This document shows, in pieces, positions 27,557-36,236 of a stretch of 64,000 nt of DNA (positions are counted from its first letter, which is position 1; each line of letters starts with the position of its first letter). The translations under genes and the position numbers were made by a program. The DNA is from UBA3910 sp002391465 (GTDB taxonomy: Bacteria; Bacillota; Limnochordia; Darwinibacteriales; Darwinibacteriaceae). Where the stretch lies: NCBI GenBank assembly GCA_030054835.1, contig JASGVS010000034.1:102671-166670 (forward strand), read 5' to 3'. The notes beneath the pieces were generated by a model. The model was not told the DNA's origin, searched no databases, and saw only the letters and a list, made by a program, of their open reading frames with translations.

Positions 27557-27985
27557 ATGACGCAAGGACGACAGTTAATGGCACTAGCTATACAGGCACG
27601 GGAGCGCGCCTATACACCCTATTCTGGGTTTAAAGTTGGGGCGGCGCTGCTGGCCAAGGATGGACGTACCTTTTTGGGCTGCAACATTGAAAACGCTGCT
27701 TACGGCCCTTCTAACTGCGCAGAACGGACTGCGATTTTCAAAGCTGTATCGGAAGGGGTACTGGACTTCACCGCTCTAGCGGTCGTGGCAGATACTGTCC
27801 AGCCGGTTACTCCCTGCGGCGTGTGTCGTCAGGTGATGGCGGAGTTTTTTGCTCCTGAAACTCCAGTCTACCTTGGCAACTTGAGGGGTGAGATTAGAAA
27901 GACCACGTTAGGCGAGCTTCTACCCGGTGCCTTTACAAGACGGGATATGAATGTGAAAGGGGAAAATGATGGAGACCGGATATAA
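27557..27985 (+). CDS. cdd: Cytidine deaminase
   Basis: A 142-residue zinc deaminase, normal length for the tetrameric form. The zinc motifs are CNIENAAYGPSNCAERTAI and PCGVCRQVM, with catalytic Glu in CAE. It converts cytidine or deoxycytidine to uridine forms for salvage. The start follows GGGAGG. The last 20 bases overlap era, as in Bacillus, where cdd precedes era. Confidence 0.96.
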   Translation: MTQGRQLMALAIQARERAYTPYSGFKVGAALLAKDGRTFLGCNIENAAYGPSNCAERTAIFKAVSEGVLDFTALAVVADTVQPVTPCGVCRQVMAEFFAPETPVYLGNLRGEIRKTTLGELLPGAFTRRDMNVKGENDGDRI

Positions 27986-28859
27986 ATCAGGTTTTGCGGC
28001 GGTAGTGGGACGCCCTAACGTAGGCAAGTCTACCCTGCTCAATGCTTTGCTAGGCTTCAAAGTTTCCATAGTATCAAACAAACCCCAGACTACACGCAAT
28101 ACGGTGCAGTGCGTGCTGACAAGACCCCACGCCCAGGTAGTCTTTTTGGATACGCCTGGACTGCATAAACCCCTGCACAAGCTGGGGGAATACATGGTGA
28201 AAAGCGCGTTTAGAGCTTTGGAAGACATTGATGTAGTGATATGGCTGGTGGAAATGGGCAGTTGGACTGCGGCAGATGAACACATTCTGCGAGAACTTGC
28301 TCCGGTTGAACAGCCCGTTATTCTTGCGGTGAACAAAATGGATAGAATCGATCCCGCCGAATACGATGCTTTTTTACGGGAAGTTGCTGCCAAGCGCGAC
28401 TTTGCAGCGGTAATCCCCATATCAGCCCAGGAGGGAACTAACCTGGATCAACTGGAAGAGGCCATAATTGAACGTTTAGAGGATGGGCCCCAGTATTACC
28501 CTGAGGATTGGGTGACTGATCAACCTGAAAGAATCCTAGTTGCCGAGTTTATCCGGGAAGAACTGCTGGTACGCACCGAAGAGGAAATACCCCATTCCAT
28601 TGCGGTGGATGTGGATCAGATCGAAGAAGATGAGGAAAGGAACTTGATCCGCATCCGGGCCACCATTTACGTGGAACGGGATTCCCAAAAGGGAATTGTG
28701 ATCGGTAAGGGCGGCCGTATGTTAAAAGAAGTGGGTATCAGCGCCCGGGAGCAGATCGAGCGCCTCTTAAATACCCAGGTCTATCTCGACCTTTGGGTTA
28801 AGGTTAAAAAGGATTGGAGAAATAAGCCCGGAGCACTGCGCGAGTTTGGTTACGAGTAA
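27966..28859 (+). CDS. era: GTPase Era
   Basis: A 297-residue ribosome-assembly GTPase. The G domain has GRPNVGKSTLLN (G1), DTPGLHKP (G3) and NKMD (G4). The C-terminal KH domain carries IVIGKGGRMLKEVG. Era binds the 3' end of 16S rRNA and needs YbeY nearby for maturation, matching the neighbourhood. The ATG is at 27966 (a second ATG follows directly), with AAAGGGGAAA inside the end of cdd. Confidence 0.97.
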   Translation: MMETGYKSGFAAVVGRPNVGKSTLLNALLGFKVSIVSNKPQTTRNTVQCVLTRPHAQVVFLDTPGLHKPLHKLGEYMVKSAFRALEDIDVVIWLVEMGSWTAADEHILRELAPVEQPVILAVNKMDRIDPAEYDAFLREVAAKRDFAAVIPISAQEGTNLDQLEEAIIERLEDGPQYYPEDWVTDQPERILVAEFIREELLVRTEEEIPHSIAVDVDQIEEDEERNLIRIRATIYVERDSQKGIVIGKGGRMLKEVGISAREQIERLLNTQVYLDLWVKVKKDWRNKPGALREFGYE

Positions 28860-28914
28860 CCGCCATCTCTGGATTACCTGCAGCGAAACATGTCAACGGG
28901 GGGGAGGTTGAGCA

Positions 28915-29664
28915 ATGACAACAGATGCCGCCTATCAAGTACAACAAGAAGAAGTCCAATTACCCGATTTGGTTGCTGCTGCCCAGGCAGGAGACGCCAG
29001 GGCCAGAGAACAGATTTTGTACGATTACCGTCCCTTTTTCCTGCGGGTCGCTTCTAACTCCTGCCGCAAGTATTTAGTGTTGGGCAGGGATGATGAAGCA
29101 AGTATAGCCATGATTGCCTTTAACGAAGCGATCGACTCTTACAACAGCGATGGGGGTGCCTCCTTTCTCAGTTTCGCCGAGCTTGTTATTAAGCGCCGCC
29201 TAGTAGACTATTTCCGGCGTCAGGCCCGGCGGACGGATGAAATACCCCTCTCCAGTTTTGAAGACGAGGATAATGAAGAGGGAGTAATTCAGAGGCTAGA
29301 AGCAAAGGAAGCCCATGCGGTGATGCAGCTGCAGGAGGAAGCTGAGGAGCGCCGGGAGGAAATTTTCCGCCTGGATCAACTCTTAAGCAACTATGGGATT
29401 AGGTTTTCTGAGCTGGTTAAAATATCACCGAAACATCGGGATGCCCGGGATCGGGCGTTAGTAGTGGCGAAGACACTAGTTAGCGATCCCGAACTTTTGG
29501 CTTACCTAACTCGGAAGAAATCGCTTCCCCTAAAGGATCTGGAGCAGCGGGTGAACGTAAGCCGCAAGACACTTGAACGGCAGAGGAAGTACATAATCAC
29601 TCTTGCGTTAGTCTTGATCGGGGATTTTACCCATCTGCAGGAATATTTAAATAGACCGGTGTGA
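28915..29664 (+). CDS. sigI: RNA polymerase sigma factor SigI
   Basis: A 249-residue SigI-type sigma factor of the sigma-70 family. Region 2 includes the usual DEASIAMIAFNEAIDSYN and FLSFAELVIKRRLVDYFRR; the C-terminal helix-turn-helix-like segment is VNVSRKTLERQRKYI. SigI factors respond to heat or extracellular signals and are held by membrane RsgI proteins, here encoded 17 bases downstream. ATG at 28915, GGGGGGAGG upstream. No SigI-dependent promoter was recognised in the 55-base gap after era. Confidence 0.92.
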   Translation: MTTDAAYQVQQEEVQLPDLVAAAQAGDARAREQILYDYRPFFLRVASNSCRKYLVLGRDDEASIAMIAFNEAIDSYNSDGGASFLSFAELVIKRRLVDYFRRQARRTDEIPLSSFEDEDNEEGVIQRLEAKEAHAVMQLQEEAEERREEIFRLDQLLSNYGIRFSELVKISPKHRDARDRALVVAKTLVSDPELLAYLTRKKSLPLKDLEQRVNVSRKTLERQRKYIITLALVLIGDFTHLQEYLNRPV

Positions 29665-29680
29665 AAAGGAGGGATTCACT

Positions 29681-30577
29681 GTGAAGCATAGAGGGGTTGT
29701 TGTGGAGATTGCTCCCAAGAATAAAGTTATTGTCATGACTCCTGACGGGGAATTCCTTAAGGTCCCTTATAGAAAGCATATGCATGTGGGCCAAGAGATC
29801 CGGTATACACCAAGGAAACCTTATGTAAACGTCTTACAGGCAGGACTAGTTGCTACCCTCTTTCTTGCTGTACTAGGTGGCCTGCCCATGCTCTCCAATC
29901 GGCAGGCTCCTTCAGCCACTGCCGCGTATATTATGACGGTTGACGTTAATCCCAGCCTCGAACTGCAGATCAGCGCAGAGCATACCGTCCTCGCCCTCGA
30001 TGGACTCAACCAGCAGGGTAAGGAGCTGGCTTCCCAGCTGGATGTGTTAGGCAACGACATCAGGCAGGCCTTACAGGAGATCACCTCTTACCTCCAGGCC
30101 AATGGCTATCTCGGGCTGGGCGAGAAACAGGTCTTGGTCACCATCGCCACCCCAGGTAGTATTGTTAGTGACGGCTGGGAGAGGCAGGTCAGGGAGCTGC
30201 AAGGGGGAGGCACCTATTCTGAACTACAGAGAATGGTGGAAGAGGTTTTTGGTGCAGTTCGTTTGGCGGACGTGCGCATCTTACAGGTACCCTACTCGGT
30301 GATTAACGAGGCTAGATTAGCGGGGATAACACCCAGCAGGTATTTGGCTATTCACCTGCCGGCCCAGTTTGCCATTCCTCCCCGTACCGAAGTTCGCCTG
30401 ACGATGGTTGATGTTCCAGACTACGCCAGCATTCCCTATGGCAGTGCACGGCAAGATCATGTGGTTCAAGCGCAGCTTCCCCGGGGAGTATTAACACCTG
30501 TCCAGTGGACTAAGCAGAGTATGGTGAGTTTTCCCATCGTGGCAGAGATCAAAGATGATTTTAGGTTGGGTAGATGA
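29681..30577 (+). CDS. rsgI: Membrane anti-sigma factor RsgI
   Basis: A 298-residue protein. Its N-terminal cytoplasmic part (HRGVVVEIAPKNKVIVMTPDGEF) is the RsgI anti-SigI domain. A membrane helix spans about residues 50-72. The extracytoplasmic part begins with MTVDVNPSLELQIS, whose N90-P91 pair matches the site where RsgI proteins undergo autocleavage in their conserved periplasmic domain. About 200 residues follow with no carbohydrate-binding module, so this resembles the general rather than the cellulosome-sensing type. GTG start with AAGGAGGG upstream. The stop overlaps queA (ATGA). Confidence 0.88.
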   Translation: MKHRGVVVEIAPKNKVIVMTPDGEFLKVPYRKHMHVGQEIRYTPRKPYVNVLQAGLVATLFLAVLGGLPMLSNRQAPSATAAYIMTVDVNPSLELQISAEHTVLALDGLNQQGKELASQLDVLGNDIRQALQEITSYLQANGYLGLGEKQVLVTIATPGSIVSDGWERQVRELQGGGTYSELQRMVEEVFGAVRLADVRILQVPYSVINEARLAGITPSRYLAIHLPAQFAIPPRTEVRLTMVDVPDYASIPYGSARQDHVVQAQLPRGVLTPVQWTKQSMVSFPIVAEIKDDFRLGR

Positions 30578-31596
30578 GAGTAGACGATTTTGATTTTCAA
30601 CTTCCAAATGAACTGATTGCCCAAGTCCCCCTTGTGCACCGCGATGAGTCTAGACTGCTCGTCGTGGACAGGGGGAGTAACTCTTTTTGGGACAAACGCT
30701 TTCGCGACATCTTGTCCTATCTTCGTCCGGAGGACGTGCTTGTTTTTAACGACACAAGGGTAATTCCTGCTCGCCTTTTCGGGGTAAATAGGGCAAACGG
30801 TCGTCCCGTTGAGATCCTGCTTCTGCGGCCCCATGGCGAAGATCGCTGGGAGGTTTTGGTCAAGCCGGGGAAAAGGGCCAGGGTAGACGCGGAAATAGAG
30901 TTTTCCCCTGAACTATCCTGTCTCGTGCTGGAAAACATGCCGAGTGGAGGCAGGCTCGTTCAGTTTGATTGTCAAGGGGACTTTGAAGCTGTTCTGGAGA
31001 AGATCGGGGAGACACCCCTACCGCCTTACATCCAGACGAAAATTTCCGACCCGGAACGCTATCAAACGGTGTATGCGGAGCATTCCGGTTCTGTGGCTGC
31101 TCCCACAGCTGGGCTCCATTTCACCGAAGATCTTTTGGGCGAGATCAGGGCACTGGGCACGGGCGTGGAATTTGTAACGCTCCACGTTGGCCTAGGTACA
31201 TTTCGGCCTGTGCGGGCTGAAAGGGTAGAAGAGCACGTGATGCACGAGGAGTATTTCCACATCAGTGCAGAAACTGCCCAGGCCATTAATGCCCGCAGGC
31301 AGGCCGGCGGGCGGGTCATTGCAGTTGGCACGACCAGTGTCAGGGTTTTGGAGACTGTGTCTGGCTCTGACGGTTCTATCGTGGCAGGTAGCGGCTGGAC
31401 TGATATTTTCATCTATCCCGGCTACAAGTTCAAAACCGTTAATGCTTTGCTCACCAACTTTCATCTGCCCAAGTCAAGCTTGTTGATGCTCGTTTCAGCT
31501 TTTGCCGGGCGGGAACTTATTTTTTCAGCTTATGAGCACGCCGTCAAGGAGCGCTACCGCTTCTTCAGTTTCGGCGATGCTATGTTGCTTGTGTGA
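30574..31596 (+). CDS. queA: S-adenosylmethionine:tRNA ribosyltransferase-isomerase
   Basis: A 340-residue QueA of normal length: MRVDDFDFQLPNELIAQ at the start and the conserved SVAAPTAGLHFT and GTTSVRVLE motifs. It forms epoxyqueuosine from preQ1-modified tRNA. Coupled to rsgI by a 4-base overlap and followed by tgt, the enzyme that inserts preQ1, so the two consecutive steps of queuosine formation are together. Confidence 0.97.
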   Translation: MRVDDFDFQLPNELIAQVPLVHRDESRLLVVDRGSNSFWDKRFRDILSYLRPEDVLVFNDTRVIPARLFGVNRANGRPVEILLLRPHGEDRWEVLVKPGKRARVDAEIEFSPELSCLVLENMPSGGRLVQFDCQGDFEAVLEKIGETPLPPYIQTKISDPERYQTVYAEHSGSVAAPTAGLHFTEDLLGEIRALGTGVEFVTLHVGLGTFRPVRAERVEEHVMHEEYFHISAETAQAINARRQAGGRVIAVGTTSVRVLETVSGSDGSIVAGSGWTDIFIYPGYKFKTVNALLTNFHLPKSSLLMLVSAFAGRELIFSAYEHAVKERYRFFSFGDAMLLV

Positions 31597-31606
31597 AAGG
31601 GGTTAA

Positions 31607-32725
<1,119 letters not shown>

Positions 32726-32786
32726 AGGATCCGGCTTCACTAGGTAGAAAAGTAGTAGAGTAAGCTTTGAATGAGGAGGTAAATTT

Positions 32787-33074
32787 ATGTTCTTACAGGC
32801 AGAAGTTTCAGGAGCACAGGGGCTGATCGGTCTATTTACGCCATTCATCATTGTTGGTGTGCTTTTTTATTTCATGATCTGGCGGCCCCAACAAAAGCAG
32901 CAAAAACAGAGAAAAGAGATGCTTGACTCCTTGAAGAAAGGTGACAAGATTATCACGCTGGGCGGTATTCACGGTGAAGTGGCCAAATTGAAGGAAGATC
33001 ATGTAGTTCTGAAAATAGCTGAGGGAGTAGAGGTCAAAATCTCCCGGGCTGGGATTGGAAGCGTGGTCAAGTAA
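32787..33074 (+). CDS. yajC: Preprotein translocase subunit YajC
   Basis: A 95-residue single-pass membrane protein: helix at residues about 15-33, then YFMIWRPQQKQQKQRKEML and the cytoplasmic KKGDKIITLGGIHGEV region. YajC associates with SecDF. secD and secF do not follow here, although in most genomes they do; their location is unknown. ATG with GAGGAGG upstream. Confidence 0.94.
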   Translation: MFLQAEVSGAQGLIGLFTPFIIVGVLFYFMIWRPQQKQQKQRKEMLDSLKKGDKIITLGGIHGEVAKLKEDHVVLKIAEGVEVKISRAGIGSVVK

Positions 33075-33135
33075 CGTTCGCTATTTCTTTCAAGTTTAGA
33101 TAATAGCTGACTCAAGCGGGGTCAACCCGCACTGC

Positions 33136-33160
33136 AAAACCACCCTATGGTGGTTTTCTT
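33136..33160 (+). terminator. Terminator after yajC
   Basis: AAAACCACC (33136-33144), CTAT loop, GGTGGTTTT (33149-33157): nine perfect pairs, then CTTCT. A smaller hairpin GCGGG/CCCGC at 33116-33130 lies just before it. Confidence 0.82.
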
Positions 33161-33191
33161 CTAGAAGAAAAGAATAAGGAAGGGGATTGCA

Positions 33192-33755
33192 GTGCGTAAA
33201 TCACTTATCATAGCAGTGGTTGTTCTTCTCTTAGCAGCGGGCAGTCAGGTTCAGGCAGGAACCTTCTACAAACACGATCACCCTGATTATTGGTGGTATG
33301 TTGTTGACAAACCGGCTTTTAGTGTAGTTATCCCATCGACTCCAGACAATCCACAGACGCCTTTGCAGCGGAAGATTTATGTCAACCGTTCCGTCTTTGG
33401 AGTGGAGATTTTGGAGATAGTATTTGCTGATGGTGCCATAACGATGGAGGTTGTTCACCAGCCGGGGATGGATGTTCAGGCTGTTAAGGAAAGTGCAGCT
33501 GCCCGGTTCAAACCGGTGCTGAAAGACATTAAGGTTACAGATGACAAGGAGATTACAACCTCCAATAACCTCAAGGCCCACTTTTACGCCTTTCGGGCTA
33601 TTGGGGCCCACGGTAAAGAAGTGATGTTCCGCTCCGTCTTTTTCCAGCGGGGTGAAAACATCGTCTATTTGACCTTTATGCTTGATGCGGACCAGTACAA
33701 GGATGATATTCCCCAATATTGGCTGCGGGCGGTTAACGAATTTGAATGGAACTAA
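33192..33755 (+). CDS. Secreted protein of unknown function, PsbP/DcrB-like shape
   Basis: A 187-residue protein with a clear Sec signal peptide (residues about 1-22, cleavage after VQA) and no lipobox. The mature part begins with an aromatic-rich HDHPDYWWYVVDKPAFSVVIPS and is predicted beta-rich with conserved-looking tail FFQRGENIVYLTFMLDADQY. The pattern of a membrane-facing beta domain ending in a helix recalls PsbP/DcrB-type folds, but this is an impression only. GTG start with AAGGGG upstream. It sits between the yajC terminator and the phosphatase gene, 20 bases upstream of the latter, so it may be in one transcript with it. Confidence 0.72.
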   Translation: MRKSLIIAVVVLLLAAGSQVQAGTFYKHDHPDYWWYVVDKPAFSVVIPSTPDNPQTPLQRKIYVNRSVFGVEILEIVFADGAITMEVVHQPGMDVQAVKESAAARFKPVLKDIKVTDDKEITTSNNLKAHFYAFRAIGAHGKEVMFRSVFFQRGENIVYLTFMLDADQYKDDIPQYWLRAVNEFEWN

Positions 33756-33774
33756 AAATTAGGATGGGATTAAG

Positions 33775-34476
33775 ATGGAAATTCGTGTTGCCGTGGCAAA
33801 AGTGGGAAAATACGCCACGGGGGTGAGCGGCGATTCGGTCGAAATCGTGGAACGGCCCCGGGGCGGCCTTTCGGTGGTTATAGTGGATGGCCAGGGTACC
33901 GGGCGTGCAGCGAAACGGACCAGTCACATGATAGCTACTAAAGCGGCCGGCCTGATCGAGGACGGAGCCAGGGACGGGGCTGTGATGCGTGTCATTAACG
34001 ATCAGCTCTATGCCTTTCGCGATGGACAAGTTTCTGCCACCGCAACTATCCTTACCGCTGATTTGGATCACGACTGTTTTGTCGTTTCCCGCAACTCCAA
34101 CACACCCGTTATTATGGGCAGCAGGGATGGCACCCACTGCCTCGATTCTCCTGTGGACCCCATTGGGGTACGCCGGTTGATCCGGCCTGCGGTAACCCAA
34201 TTCAAATTGCGTAGGGGTTTCGTTTTGTTGGGATTTACCGATGGCGTGATCCATGCCGGACGCTACGGCGGTAAAGGTCGCTTCAGCTACGATTGGGTGT
34301 ATGAGCAGCTGCAGACAAGCGCTTCCGTCCAGGAACTGGTGAATAGGTGTTTGGAGCATGCCGTCGAACTTGACCAAGGCAAGCCGCAGGATGACATGGT
34401 GGTGGCGGCACTGACCGTTGTGGAAGGGTCCGATGACTTAGGCATTAGAAAAATGTTTGTTTCCTATCCCTGTTAA
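33775..34476 (+). CDS. SpoIIE-type PP2C protein phosphatase
   Basis: A 233-residue stand-alone phosphatase domain. The metal-binding aspartates of SpoIIE/RsbU-type PP2C are in IVDGQGTGRAAK, LGFTDGVIHAG and KPQDDMVVAA. No membrane or sensor domain is attached, so it must act on a partner in trans, normally a phospho-serine in an anti-sigma antagonist-like protein. None is encoded nearby. ATG at 33775 with a GGATGGGA upstream. It heads the tight cluster with the P-loop and HD genes below. Confidence 0.82.
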   Translation: MEIRVAVAKVGKYATGVSGDSVEIVERPRGGLSVVIVDGQGTGRAAKRTSHMIATKAAGLIEDGARDGAVMRVINDQLYAFRDGQVSATATILTADLDHDCFVVSRNSNTPVIMGSRDGTHCLDSPVDPIGVRRLIRPAVTQFKLRRGFVLLGFTDGVIHAGRYGGKGRFSYDWVYEQLQTSASVQELVNRCLEHAVELDQGKPQDDMVVAALTVVEGSDDLGIRKMFVSYPC

Positions 34477-34490
34477 CCGAGGTGAGGGAA

Positions 34491-34868
34491 TTGAAACAGG
34501 TACCGCTGATAGTCGTGGTTGGCGTCTGTGCTTCCGGGAAAACTACGCTCCAGACAGGCCTGCGCGGGCTGGGTTATAATGCGCGCAGCTTCGCCCAAGA
34601 GCATTCGGTGAGCAAAACCACCTGGCGGAGGCTTGAACCCGATTTCCTCATCCTGCTGAACTGCCGCTTTGAAACGGTCAAAGCCAGAAAAAGGATCGGC
34701 TGGGGACCTGAGAGGTACCAGGAACAGCATGTTATGTTAGCTGATGCCCGCGAAAATGCGGATCTAATAGTTGAAACGGACAGTTTCACACCAGAGCAGT
34801 TAGTGGCTTATGTCCATAATGAACTGCAGACAAGGGGCCTTTGGCCCCAAAAGGAGGTGCTTCCATGA
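34491..34868 (+). CDS. Small P-loop NTPase or kinase-like protein
   Basis: A 125-residue protein with a Walker A loop GVCASGKTT (G11-T19) directly after the first beta strand and a probable Walker B strand ending PDFLILLNC. It is shorter than adenylate or shikimate kinases and keeps no full lid motif, so the substrate is not recognisable. TTG at 34491 is preferred, being 7 bases after GAGGTGAGG; an in-frame GTG at 34482 lies inside that ribosome site. It lies 15 bases after the phosphatase gene and overlaps the HD gene, so the three are almost certainly one unit. Confidence 0.74.
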   Translation: MKQVPLIVVVGVCASGKTTLQTGLRGLGYNARSFAQEHSVSKTTWRRLEPDFLILLNCRFETVKARKRIGWGPERYQEQHVMLADARENADLIVETDSFTPEQLVAYVHNELQTRGLWPQKEVLP

Positions 34869-35527
34869 CCGTTACACTTGAGGATATTAAGCGCCATCCC
34901 TATTTACAGGCCTACATTCTTCAGGCCGATTCCAATTTGAGGGCAATGGGTTACACTGAGCACGGACATCGACACATTAATCTTGTCTCTTCCATAGCCC
35001 ACAATATCTTAGTCCGCTTGGGCTTCCCGGAACGGAAGGGGGAGCTGGCCGCAATTGCCGGCTACCTCCATGATATCGGCAACTGCGTGGGGCGGATCCA
35101 TCACGGGGCCTCCAGTGCCCTTCTAATCGGACCCATCCTGCGTGAAATGGGCATGCCCGCTGATGAACTAGGCTTGGTTCTCAGCGCGGTGGGGAACCAC
35201 GAGGAAGAGGTAGGTGAACCGGTCAATGAAGTTGCGGCCGCCCTAATCTTGGCCGATAAATCGGACGTCCATCGCACTAGGGTGCGCATTCAGGATAAAA
35301 TTAACTTTGACATTCATGACCGGGTAAACTACGCTGTAGTCAAGTCTTTCCTAGATGTGAATGAAGTGGAGCGTGCCATTGTGCTCCGGATTACAATTGA
35401 AACGGAACACACATCGATTATGGAATACTTCGAGATCTTTCTGGAGCGGATGCTCATGTGCAGAAGGGCAGCCGCTTACTTGAACTGCGAGTTCAATCTG
35501 GTCATTAACGATGTCCAGCTTCTCTAA
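34865..35527 (+). CDS. HD-domain phosphohydrolase
   Basis: A 220-residue HD hydrolase. The metal-ligand pattern is H33-H37 (TEHGHRHINLV), H69-D70 (GYLHDIGN) and a downstream DKSD (ILADKSDVHR). The substrate is unknown; related proteins act on nucleotides or cyclic dinucleotides. The frame used starts at ATG 34865, with AAAAGGAGG upstream; the four-base overlap with the P-loop gene suggests coupling. A terminator follows the stop. Confidence 0.82.
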   Translation: MTVTLEDIKRHPYLQAYILQADSNLRAMGYTEHGHRHINLVSSIAHNILVRLGFPERKGELAAIAGYLHDIGNCVGRIHHGASSALLIGPILREMGMPADELGLVLSAVGNHEEEVGEPVNEVAAALILADKSDVHRTRVRIQDKINFDIHDRVNYAVVKSFLDVNEVERAIVLRITIETEHTSIMEYFEIFLERMLMCRRAAAYLNCEFNLVINDVQLL

Positions 35528-35538
35528 AACTAGACAAT

Positions 35539-35582
35539 AAAAAACTGGCGGCGCATTTCATATGCGGACGCCAGTTTTTTTC
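35539..35582. terminator. Bidirectional terminator between the HD gene and hpt
   Basis: AAAACTGGCG (35541-35550) pairs with CGCCAGTTTT (35569-35578), continued inside by CGCAT (35552-35556) with ATGCG (35562-35566). A and T runs flank both sides, so it can serve both convergent genes. Confidence 0.92.
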
Positions 35583-35586
35583 TCAC

Positions 35587-36126
35587 TTAGTCGTTTTCGT
35601 AGTATTCCGGTTTCGGAGTGAAGATGTAGGGAATATTGCGATACAGCTGTTTAAAGTCCAGCCCATAACCTACCAAAAACGCATTGGGAACCTCAAATCC
35701 CACGTATTTGACAGGGATCTCCACCTTGCGATTGGCCGGTTTATTCAGGAGAGTGCAGATCTCCAGGGATGCGGGATTACGGCTGTGCAGGTTTTTCAAC
35801 AGATAGTTGAGGGTCAAACCTGTATCAATAATGTCTTCCACGATTAGAACGTGTTTGCCTTCGATGCTCTCCTCCAGGTCTTTGGTAATTCGCACTACAC
35901 CAGACGATTCGGTAGCATCGCCGTAACTGGAAACGGACATGAAATCGTATTCGACCAGGGGCGTAAGGTGTTTGGATAAATCACAAAGGAACATCAGGCC
36001 GCCTTTTAAAATGCAGATGAGCGTAATGCTTTTTCCTTCATAGTCGCGGGAAATGTCTTGTCCCAATTCCTTAATGCGCTCTTGAATCTGCTCCTCAGAA
36101 AGAATGATCCGCTCTACAATATCCAC
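35587..36126 (-). CDS. hpt: Hypoxanthine phosphoribosyltransferase
   Basis: A 179-residue type I PRTase. The PRPP loop is VLIVEDIIDTGLTLNYL, and the C-terminal AFLVGYGLDFKQLYRNIPY is the usual Hpt flap and signature. It salvages hypoxanthine and guanine. Minus strand, GTG start (36126-36124), GGGGAG upstream at slightly long spacing. Its promoter is clear. It lies divergent from recJ and convergent with the HD gene. Confidence 0.95.
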   Translation of the reverse strand: MDIVERIILSEEQIQERIKELGQDISRDYEGKSITLICILKGGLMFLCDLSKHLTPLVEYDFMSVSSYGDATESSGVVRITKDLEESIEGKHVLIVEDIIDTGLTLNYLLKNLHSRNPASLEICTLLNKPANRKVEIPVKYVGFEVPNAFLVGYGLDFKQLYRNIPYIFTPKPEYYEND

Positions 36127-36156
36127 TGAAACGTCATCTCCCCAACATTTTCCTCA

Positions 36157-36185
36157 ATAATACTATTCTCTTCGAAAAACGTCAA
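36157..36185 (-). promoter_or_regulatory. Sigma-A promoter for hpt
   Basis: On the minus strand: TTGACG (36185-36180), 17-base spacer, TATTAT (36162-36157). It points to hpt, about 30 bases before its start codon. Confidence 0.85.
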
Positions 36186-36236
36186 GAGAGGGTTTCGTAA
36201 GTCTCGTGTAGAACTTCTAGCAATCGGAGGTAAGCA

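Noticed and set aside
36186..36236. Promoter for recJ opposite hpt
   Set aside because: No -35/-10 pair with good spacing was visible on the plus strand, although one must exist.
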